Shown: one piece after another, positions 57,394 through 64,000 of the stretch | Position numbering within the stretch: position 1 is the first letter of the stretch | Layout of the letters: each line of letters starts with the position of its first letter | Source: Novosphingobium sp. G106 | Lineage (GTDB): Bacteria; Pseudomonadota; Alphaproteobacteria; Sphingomonadales; Sphingomonadaceae | DNA: 64,000 bases | Assembly (NCBI RefSeq): GCF_019075875.1 | Contig: NZ_JAHOOZ010000001.1 | Location: forward strand, 124,001-188,000 | Reading direction: 5' to 3' | Position numbers and translations under genes: made by a program | Notes under the pieces: model-generated | What the model was told of the DNA's origin: nothing | The model's input: the letters and a program-made list of their open reading frames with translations, nothing else | Databases searched by the model: none

Positions 57394-57619
57394 TCGCTTA
57401 GTCATTCTGAATAGTCGATGTTGCATCAACGGATGCACGCGGTCCGGATCAACCCAATGCTAAACGTAGTCGTCGTTGTCGGGCCGTTCGATCCGGTGAA
57501 TAGTTCCGTGGGTAATCTTGCGCAGCTGCGACGGGTCGAGCCCGCTGTAGCCCAGAATTATACAGCGAATTGTAATGTGCATGGCATCGCCTGGGAACCG
57601 ATCTGAACAATTTGGCGAA
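57394..57619. other. Gap with unassigned frames
   Basis: Contains short frames on both strands. One minus-strand frame ends YSGLDPSQLRKITHGTIHRI and is protein-like but unassigned. No gene can be supported. Confidence 0.4.
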
Positions 57620-57760
57620 GCTGGGAAGATGCGCGTCGGCGAATTTTGGCACGTCCACATTCCGTCCGAGCTTGCCTATGGACCGGCCGGTCCTGCGCCC
57701 CTCGGTGGCAAAGTTCTGCAATTTCGCATTTTCCTCTTGGAGATCGGCGAACTTCCTCCG
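57620..57760 (+). pseudogene. C-terminal remnant of FKBP-type peptidyl-prolyl isomerase
   Basis: The plus-strand frame reads MRVGEFWHVHIPSELAYGPA and GGKVLQFRIFLLEIGE. This is the end of an FKBP domain (VGDKWELYIPxxLAYG...VLxFxVELLDI). The upstream half is missing, so it is a fragment, most likely left by rearrangement. Frame continues to about 57823 without family resemblance. Confidence 0.65.
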
Positions 57761-57852
57761 CAAGGACCACCGTTTCTGCTCGTGATGCCGCGCGAGCTCC
57801 CTTATCGATTCTCGTTAAGATGAACTCATGCTCTGGCATGATACCAAGTTGA

Positions 57853-59022
57853 CTACAGTCCTGATAAATTGGCTTGCGTGCGTTCATCCCGACGTAATTC
57901 GATCGCGTTGAAGAAGCGACGAAGATCGGTCAGCAGCAGCGCCGGTTGCTCCAACGCGGCGAAATGACCTCCCGCCGGCATGTCACACCATTGGACGACG
58001 TCGTAACTTTTTTCGACCAAGGACCGGGGAGGCATCAGGAAGACAGGATCGCGAAACGCCGCGATGGCGGTCGGAACAGTAACGCGGTGGCCTGGCTCAA
58101 AATGCCTCGAGCTCTCAAGGACGTTACCGCGATAGAACCAGGTCGACGTTACAATCGCATTGGTCGCCAGATAAAGCATAAGATTGGTCAACAGCAACTC
58201 TTCGTCGAATGCCTTCCACACGTCGGGACGCCCCTCGGCATCGCGTGGCACGTCGGACCATGCGGCGAACTTTTCCAGGATCCAGCCCGCCACGCCGACT
58301 GGGCTGTCCGCGAGGGAAACAGACAGGGTCTGCGGCCGGGTGCCCTGTTCGATGGCATAGCCCATCTCCTCAGCAGTCGTGCGCTGGCGAGCCTCAGCCC
58401 ACAAAAGCTCATCCTCTGTTGCGGCTATCGCATCGCGCGTTTGAACCATAACCATATTGAGGTGGAGCCCCAAACAGCGCTCGGGGAAATCATGCGCGAT
58501 CCAGGCTGCGACAGCGGACCCCCAATCACCTCCCTGCACAAGATAGGGCATTTCACCAAAGAGCCTATCCATGAGCTCATTGCACAACATTGCGGTCCGA
58601 CGCGAACCGATCGGCGAGGAGGGACGCCCTGAAAAAGCGTACCCGGGCAGCGACGGGACCACGATGTCGTGCCCGTCGGCCACGAGAGGGGCGATGACAT
58701 CCTTGAATTCGAGGAACGAGCCCGGCCAGCCGTGCAGCAGGAGGACCGGCGCTCGGGTCCCATCGCCCTTGCTGTGGAGGAAATGAAGATCCTGATCATC
58801 GATTGTCGTAATGAAGTGCGGTTGACTATTCAATTGCGCCTCGGCGGCCCGCCAATCATACCGGTTCAACCAATAGGCCATGAGCCGGCGCAGATCAGCT
58901 ATTCCGACGCCAGACTTCCATCCGCCTGCGTCCGACAGATCATCCCAATTATATTGTTCAACCCGCTCGCGGATTTGATCGAGACGGGCCTGCGGGATGT
59001 CGATGCAAAAGGCGCTAATCAC
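57853..59022 (-). CDS. Epoxide hydrolase (EHN-type, alpha/beta)
   Basis: About 389 residues, hydrolysing an epoxide to a diol. GTG start at 59022 with GGAGAA upstream; the frame is open to 59136 but without a good site. N-terminal EHN domain (DIPQARLDQIRERVEQYNWD). Oxyanion HGWPGS at about 97-102, nucleophile Asp166 in QGGDWGSAVAAWIAHDFPE, and base His353 in PAGGHFAALEQP. All catalytic residues present. This branch includes juvenile-hormone-type and microsomal-like enzymes; limonene-type or alkene epoxides are plausible substrates, matching the P450s. Antisense-adjacent to the MATE gene, 82 bases away. Confidence 0.9.
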   Translation of the reverse strand: MISAFCIDIPQARLDQIRERVEQYNWDDLSDAGGWKSGVGIADLRRLMAYWLNRYDWRAAEAQLNSQPHFITTIDDQDLHFLHSKGDGTRAPVLLLHGWPGSFLEFKDVIAPLVADGHDIVVPSLPGYAFSGRPSSPIGSRRTAMLCNELMDRLFGEMPYLVQGGDWGSAVAAWIAHDFPERCLGLHLNMVMVQTRDAIAATEDELLWAEARQRTTAEEMGYAIEQGTRPQTLSVSLADSPVGVAGWILEKFAAWSDVPRDAEGRPDVWKAFDEELLLTNLMLYLATNAIVTSTWFYRGNVLESSRHFEPGHRVTVPTAIAAFRDPVFLMPPRSLVEKSYDVVQWCDMPAGGHFAALEQPALLLTDLRRFFNAIELRRDERTQANLSGL

Positions 59023-59104
59023 GTCCGTTCTCCCAGAATGGATCTGCCACCCGAGCAGGTCTGACAGCTTGCAGGTACAACGTTGAAAAGAAGGGCTGCA
59101 CCAA

Positions 59105-60581
59105 TCACCGAAACCATGCCCCTGATCGCACGGCAATCAGCATTGTCAGCCCATAGGTAACCAACGCCAGGCCGAGGGCACCAAAAAGCCCGTCGAGCGA
59201 GCCGGTCATTCGCAAGGCGACCTCCCCCCCCGCCAAGCGCGATGGTGATGCGCAGGACGCCACCGGCGAATGGCCAGAGTGGTCGACCGGCGCCTTGTGC
59301 AACAGAGTATAGCGCCAGCCCAAGGCCGAAAAAGCCATAAGTCGGCCCGACGATCCGCAGATAGGCGCTTCCGGTTTCGATCATATCGGGCTCGGAGCTG
59401 AACAGCCTCAACCACTGTTCGGGCCATATCGCCGCAACCAGACCGATCGTCTCGGTCAGGGCAAATGCGACCGCCCCGCCCGTGATGGCCATCGTGAGGG
59501 CGCGTTGGGGCTGTCCGGCTCCCATGTTCGTTGCGACCATGACGACGAGCGGTGACCCGAGCCCGAAAATGAGGGGAACGAGGAGATAATCGAGGCGAAC
59601 GCCCGTGCCGAAGCCTGCGACCGAACCAACGCCGCCGACCGAGGCGACCAGGGCGGTGGCGCCAGCGATGGTGACATTTGTCTGGATCGAGGTGAAAGCC
59701 GAAATCGCCCCGACCCGCATGATGCTGGCGATGGTGATGCCACGAAGCCCGGCCCAACGGAGGCGGACCGCGCACTTTCCAGCCAGGATATACCAGGCCA
59801 TAGCTCCCGTGCCGGCGACGTAGAAGACTACAAGTGCCGTTCCGCCGCCAGCAATTCCCATCGCCGGGATCGGGCCAAAGCCGAAAATCAGAAGCGGCGA
59901 AAAGGGGACGAGGAAAATGACGCCCGAGCACGTGACTATGGCTGGGTATAGCATATTGCCGGTTCCGCGAATGACACTGGCGAGTCCATTCATCAGCCAG
60001 ATGAAGATATTCCCGGCGAACACCACGTTCGAATAGATCAGGGCAGCTTCAAGTTCCGCTCCCTCCCCACCAAGTAGTTGGTAGAGCGGCTTTCCAAACA
60101 GCAGGAATATCACGGAAAAGGCCGCGCCCAAGACGATGTTGATCACAGCCGCGTGCAAGACCAGTGAATCCGCGTCGTGACGGCGAGCACCGCCGAGTGC
60201 TTGTGCGACCGCCGAAGCTATGCCCCCGCCCATGGCGCCGGCCGATATCATCGACATCAGCATCACTGCGGGGAACACCAGTGCCATTCCGGCGAGTGCT
60301 GCAGTTCCGAGTTTCGCGACCCACCAGGTTTCGATCAGACCGGTCGAGGCCTGCGCAACCATGATCAGGACGTTGGGCGCCGCCATTTGCAGCAGCAGCG
60401 GGAGAACTGGCGCCTCCAGGAGGCGCTGGGTGCGTCCGTCTATCTGGTTGCTATCGGAAGTGATCGGGGCAGTATGTGTCACAATCTGTCCCAAGGAAGC
60501 TGCCGCGCGTTCTTCCGCCGCGGCGGCTGTTAATGCCTGTATTGCAGGGGTTTTTGCCCGGACTTGTCCGCGCTGCAGCAT
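59105..60581 (-). pseudogene. MATE efflux transporter with +1 frameshift in C8 run
   Basis: A multidrug-and-toxin-extrusion protein with about twelve hydrophobic segments (491 residues after repair). Starts near residue 55 with LLEAPVLPLLLQMAAPNVLI, includes GLIETWWVAKLGTAALAGMA and a second homologous half (TSIQTNVTIAGATALVASVG). The frame breaks at eight C at 59224-59231 (G8 on the coding strand). Removing one base restores IALGGGEVALRMTGSLDGLF and a normal end LIAVRSGAWFR at 59105. Without repair the protein gains an unrelated tail to 59019. The N-terminal 50 residues may be upstream of the true start. It is 21 bases downstream of the ALDH stop and co-oriented. Confidence 0.88.
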
Positions 60582-60602
60582 CGCCGCTGGATCTTGCGGG
60601 CC

Positions 60603-62117
60603 CTACAACTTCATGGTGACGGATTTCACCGAGGTATAGGCTTCCACGCCTTCCTGGGCTAGTTCCTGGCCCCAGCCTGACTGCTTGAAACCACCGAAGG
60701 GAAGATGCGGATCGAATACGCCGTGGCAATTCACCCATACCGCGCCCGCGCCGATCTTTCTGGCCATCATGTGGGCCGTCGAAAGATCGCGGGTCCAGAT
60801 GCTTGCCGCCAGCCCATATTCGTCATGGTCGGCCAGGGGCAGGACCAGTTCGGCACTGTCGAACGGCGTGGAGCAGAGCACGGGTCCGAAGATCTCCTCC
60901 CGCTGCACCACCATATCCGGCGTGGTGCCCAGAAGCACCGTTGGCGGGTAGAAATAGCCCGGACCGTCAAGCGGTTCGCCGCCCAAAACAATTTCCGCTC
61001 CAGCCTTTCGCCCTTCCTCTACATAGCCGGCGACGCGATTGCGCTGCACCGCCGAAACGAGCGGTCCAAGATCCGTGTCCTCGTTGAGACCAGCGCCGAT
61101 CCGCAGCGTCTGGGCATGGTCGATAATGCCCTGCATCACCTTGTCATAAATAGGACGCTCCACGAACAGGCGCGAACCTGCCACGCAGACTTGGCCGCTA
61201 TTGCCAAAAATGGCGTTCGCTGCCGCGAGAATGGCGACGTCCAAGTCTGCGTCTGCGAAAATTATGAGCGGTGACTTGCCACCCAGTTCGAGCGATACGC
61301 GCTTCAAATTTCCCGAAGCCGCCTGCACCAGCATCTTGCCGACCTGAGTAGATCCGGTGAACGACACTTTGCGCACCAACGGATGATCCACCAGCGCCGC
61401 GCCGGTGATGCGTCCAAAGCCGGTCAGTATGTTGACGACCCCTTTGGGAAAGCCGGCTTCGACAATCAGTTCGGCCAGCCGGATCGCCGTCAACGGCGTT
61501 TGCTCGGCGGGTTTGAGGATCATCGTGCAGCCAGCCGCCAGCGCTGGTCCCAGTTTGAAGGCCGCCTGGAGGAAGGGGTAATTCCATGGGATAATGCCCG
61601 CAACCACGCCGATCGGCGCTCTCAGAGTATATCCATGATAGTCGTGCGACGCCAGCGACAAGCCGAACGTCTTGCCCGTCAATTTGGTGGCCCAGCCCGC
61701 ATAGTAGCGGATGATCTCGATCGCGAAGGGAATATCAAGCGAACGCGTCACGCTAAGCGGCTTGCCATTGTCGAGACTTTCAAGCTCCGCCAGTTCATCG
61801 ACATGCTCCGTCAGCAGATTGGCAAGCCCGAGCATGAGCGCCGCCCGCGCCGCCGGCGTCGTGTCGCGCCAGCGATTCTCGAAGGCATCGTGGCTGGAGC
61901 GGACGGCCGCGTCGACATCGGAAGAAGTCGCTGCGGCAAAATCGCAGATTTTGATCCCGGTGGCCGGATCTTCGGAGGCGAACACGCCGCCATCGACGGC
62001 ATCGCGAAACGTATTGTCGATAAACAACTGCTTCGGCCGCGCTGCAAATGCGGCAGCCTCCGCGGAAATCTGCGTCTTGGCGTCGTGAAACAGGCGGTTC
62101 TTAAGCGGAGCATTCAT
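60603..62117 (-). CDS. Aldehyde dehydrogenase
   Basis: A 504-residue NAD(P)-dependent aldehyde dehydrogenase producing a carboxylate. Asn179 in PWNYPF, cofactor loop FTGSTQVGK, Glu277 in LELGGKSP and the nucleophile Cys311 in NSGQVCVAG are all present, as is EIFGPVL in the C-terminal part. It would turn an alcohol-derived aldehyde into the acid that a CoA ligase then takes. It lies between the 3-hydroxyacyl-CoA dehydrogenase and MATE genes on the minus strand (100 bases after the former). Confidence 0.95.
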   Translation of the reverse strand: MNAPLKNRLFHDAKTQISAEAAAFAARPKQLFIDNTFRDAVDGGVFASEDPATGIKICDFAAATSSDVDAAVRSSHDAFENRWRDTTPAARAALMLGLANLLTEHVDELAELESLDNGKPLSVTRSLDIPFAIEIIRYYAGWATKLTGKTFGLSLASHDYHGYTLRAPIGVVAGIIPWNYPFLQAAFKLGPALAAGCTMILKPAEQTPLTAIRLAELIVEAGFPKGVVNILTGFGRITGAALVDHPLVRKVSFTGSTQVGKMLVQAASGNLKRVSLELGGKSPLIIFADADLDVAILAAANAIFGNSGQVCVAGSRLFVERPIYDKVMQGIIDHAQTLRIGAGLNEDTDLGPLVSAVQRNRVAGYVEEGRKAGAEIVLGGEPLDGPGYFYPPTVLLGTTPDMVVQREEIFGPVLCSTPFDSAELVLPLADHDEYGLAASIWTRDLSTAHMMARKIGAGAVWVNCHGVFDPHLPFGGFKQSGWGQELAQEGVEAYTSVKSVTMKL

Positions 62118-62216
62118 GTGATTTCTCCTCGTTGCTAACGCGGAAGCGGTGTGGTGGTGGAATGTGCCGGTCGGACTGAGGGCAGGCTGTCGTGAGCAAG
62201 CGACAGCGCTGATACC

Positions 62217-63104
62217 CTAGCCGATAAAATCGGCGCGCCCGTAAGCGGGACCGGGATAGGTGTAGAATCCCTCACCGCTCTGGATGCCGAGCTTGCCCTT
62301 ATCGATGAACTCTTCTTTGAGATATTGCATGATCGGCAGAAATTCAGTCTTGCCGGCCGTATCCGATAGGTTTTTCAGCCCATTATAGACCGTTTGGATG
62401 CCCATCAGATCCACCATCGCGATCGGGCCGTATGTGGATTTCGTACCGAACATCCAGAGCCGGTCGACATCGTCATATGTGGCCACCCCGCGCATCACCA
62501 GATCGAGGCCCGCGATGACGAACGGCGCAATGATCGAATTGGAAACATAGCCGACCTGTTCTTTGAGCAGCACGATCGGAATGAGGCCGATCCGGCGGGA
62601 AAATACCCTGATCTCGTCCAAGAGTTCGGGATCGGTCCCTTCGTGCGGCATGATTTCGAGCAGCTTGGCCTCCCAGACCGGGCGACCGACATGACAGGCC
62701 AGAAAGCGGTTCGGGCGATCGGTAAACTTGGCGAGCTCGCTTGGCAGCATTGTCGACGTATTGGTCGTAAAGATGGTTTTGGGAGGGCAATGATCCGAGA
62801 GAGCGCGATATGTCGCCGCCTTCACCTCCCATGTTTCCGTGACAGATTCGCTTACGATATCCGCGTCATTGGCGGCGATCGCTATATCGGTTTCATAGCT
62901 GATGCGCGCTAGTAGCGCGTCGGCCTCGACATCCGTCAGTCGACCATCCTTCTGAAACAGCTCCGCGAACGCGGCATGGCTCGCGCGCGATGTATCGAGT
63001 GATTTCTCCGAGATGTCGAACATCGCAACCTCCAGCCCGCCATAGGCGCACTGGAACCCTATTTCCGAACCCACGACACCCGCCCCAGCAATAAGTGCTT
63101 TCAT
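62217..63104 (-). CDS. 3-hydroxyacyl-CoA dehydrogenase family protein
   Basis: A 295-residue protein with N-terminal Rossmann motif IAGAGVVGSEIGFQCAYGG and the C-terminal 3HCDH helical domain (GYVSNSIIAPFVIAGLDLVM, KLGIQSGEGFYTYPGP). It would oxidise a 3-hydroxyacyl-CoA in beta-oxidation. The usual catalytic HFFNP motif is replaced by CHVGRPVWEAKLLEI, as in some L-gulonate/carnitine dehydrogenase-like branches, so the substrate may not be a plain acyl-CoA. ATNTSTMLP segment is normal. Forms a minus-strand unit with the ALDH gene. Confidence 0.87.
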   Translation of the reverse strand: MKALIAGAGVVGSEIGFQCAYGGLEVAMFDISEKSLDTSRASHAAFAELFQKDGRLTDVEADALLARISYETDIAIAANDADIVSESVTETWEVKAATYRALSDHCPPKTIFTTNTSTMLPSELAKFTDRPNRFLACHVGRPVWEAKLLEIMPHEGTDPELLDEIRVFSRRIGLIPIVLLKEQVGYVSNSIIAPFVIAGLDLVMRGVATYDDVDRLWMFGTKSTYGPIAMVDLMGIQTVYNGLKNLSDTAGKTEFLPIMQYLKEEFIDKGKLGIQSGEGFYTYPGPAYGRADFIG

Positions 63105-63218
63105 TTGCTCGTCATCCTTTGCTGGCCCGACGGGAATTCGATGTCTGATTGACGCCCCCGGTTACCCGGGGCCTAGTCAAATACCGCATTGAAATAGCTG
63201 CGTGCTCCGGCATTTGGA

Positions 63219-64000
63219 TCACTCTCCAAATCGATAGCGCAATGTCGCTCCGTAGGTCGCAGGCATGCCCGTATACCTGTAGACATAGTCCGAGATACGA
63301 TTGGCGTTCGTCGCGTAATATTTGTCGGTGACGTTCCGGCCCCAAATTTCCAAGCGCAGGTTGCCATCCGCTGTCTCGATACCCGCCCGCAGATCCAGCA
63401 GCGTATAGCCGTCTATGACCAGAAGCTTCTCCAGTGACGAAATGGTCGCATCGCCGTTGAACAGAGCGGCGGTCGTTTTCGAGCGTGAGGTAATGCTTCC
63501 ACCGAGAAACGCATCAATGTGCGACGATAAGGCGAATTTATAGGTTGCGTTGACAACGCCCTGCCATTTTGGCGTGAACGGAAAACTATTCCCGATGAAG
63601 CTTCCTTGGCTGCCAAACGCTCCGGTCGGGTTGACCGGATCGGACAGAACCCTGGTTTTCAGATAGGTTCCGCCGCCATCGATGGTCAGCCCTCGGAACG
63701 GGGCCGCGCGGAAGCCGAGTTCCAACCCTTCGACCCTGGACTTGGGAATACTGACCAGGCCAGGCAGGAACCCGAACGGGAACACCGCGCGCGTGCCGAC
63801 CAGCTGCTTCTTGCGGTAATCATAGTAGAATGCCGCAGCGGTTAGTTCCAGTTTGCGATCGAATATATCGACTTTCGTACCGACTTCATAAGCTAAAACG
63901 GACTCCTGCTTCACGGGTGCAAGTTGCGATACGGCCGCTGCAGGCAAAGTCGGGAAGCTGCCCGCTTTATATCCTTTGGTGATGTTGGTATATACCAGAG
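63219..64000 (-). CDS. TonB-dependent receptor, C-terminal part (cut by window end)
   Basis: The frame is open to base 64000 (LVYTNITKGYKAGSFP at the edge), so the N-terminal plug is outside. Visible: barrel strands such as VLAYEVGTKVDIFDRKLELT, FYYDYRKKQLVGTRAVFPFG and IWGRNVTDKYYATNANRI, ending YGATLRYRFGE. The end residue is Glu after Phe-Gly, slightly unusual. The KGYKAGSFP and EVGTK motifs are diagnostic for TBDR barrels. It is 114 bases upstream of the 3HCDH gene on the same strand and may head the transport/oxidation unit. Confidence 0.9.
   Translation of the reverse strand, partial: LVYTNITKGYKAGSFPTLPAAAVSQLAPVKQESVLAYEVGTKVDIFDRKLELTAAAFYYDYRKKQLVGTRAVFPFGFLPGLVSIPKSRVEGLELGFRAAPFRGLTIDGGGTYLKTRVLSDPVNPTGAFGSQGSFIGNSFPFTPKWQGVVNATYKFALSSHIDAFLGGSITSRSKTTAALFNGDATISSLEKLLVIDGYTLLDLRAGIETADGNLRLEIWGRNVTDKYYATNANRISDYVYRYTGMPATYGATLRYRFGE

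Noticed and set aside
1..64000. CRISPR arrays, tRNA/rRNA genes, replication origin, phage genes
   Set aside because: Looked for regular spaced repeats, tRNA-like cloverleafs and phage or origin genes; none seen by eye.

Overview
The window comes from a GC-rich alphaproteobacterium, most likely a sphingomonad (Novosphingobium/Sphingobium/Sphingopyxis type). This rests on protein families only: seven TonB-dependent receptors (TBDRs) in 64 kb, a CYP108-like P450, a [3Fe-4S] ferredoxin, a Baeyer-Villiger monooxygenase, a KstD-like dehydrogenase, DUF1214 proteins, Sulfotransfer_3 enzymes, and many solo regulators. No rRNA, tRNA, CRISPR or housekeeping gene was seen. It reads as an accessory catabolic region for hydrophobic, probably terpenoid- or steroid-like, substrates; the substrate is an inference.

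Layout. 1-8.4 kb: the 3' part of an acyl-CoA ligase (+), then a minus-strand catabolic operon (ligase remnant, KstD-like FAD enzyme, unknown protein, NTF2-like protein, SDR, BVMO) in which nearly every gene is disrupted, ending in IS256- and IS3-type remnants. 8.4-18.6 kb: three TBDRs, an MFS transporter and a DUF1214 protein, all minus. 18.7-23.8 kb: a compact minus operon VOC protein - DUF1214 - sulfotransferase - Zn alcohol dehydrogenase - Gfo/Idh/MocA oxidoreductase. 24.3-29.3 kb: TetR regulator, second sulfotransferase, frameshifted MFS, AraC regulator. An inverted, decayed copy of the sulfotransferase 5' end follows. 29.8-37.3 kb: two TBDRs, a lipocalin-like (DUF7064-type) protein and an LLM flavin oxidoreductase, all plus. 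37.5-42.8 kb: GMC oxidoreductase with ferredoxin, a GH5 protein and an IclR regulator. 43-49.3 kb: TBDR, two P450s, a HiPIP and a secreted VOC protein (minus). 49.7-51.2 kb: divergent TetR regulators. 51.3-57.4 kb: a translationally coupled periplasmic operon (cytochrome c', PF03640 protein, unknown secreted protein, DUF1592 cytochrome, DUF1552 protein) followed by a MarR regulator. 57.6-64 kb: FKBP remnant, epoxide hydrolase, MATE transporter, aldehyde dehydrogenase, 3-hydroxyacyl-CoA dehydrogenase and the C-terminal part of another TBDR.

How they may work together (inference): TBDRs import the compound, P450s with ferredoxin/HiPIP hydroxylate it, GMC/ADH/SDR/ALDH oxidise the products, BVMO and epoxide hydrolase open rings, and CoA ligase plus 3-hydroxyacyl-CoA dehydrogenase feed beta-oxidation. 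The most unusual unit is the coupled periplasmic DUF1592/DUF1552 operon at 51.3-56.8 kb.

An important caveat concerns seven protein-coding genes that carry eight frameshifts. All eight have the sign of a net +1 base, and five sit in runs of six to eight identical bases. Part of the apparent pseudogenisation may therefore be sequencing or assembly error.
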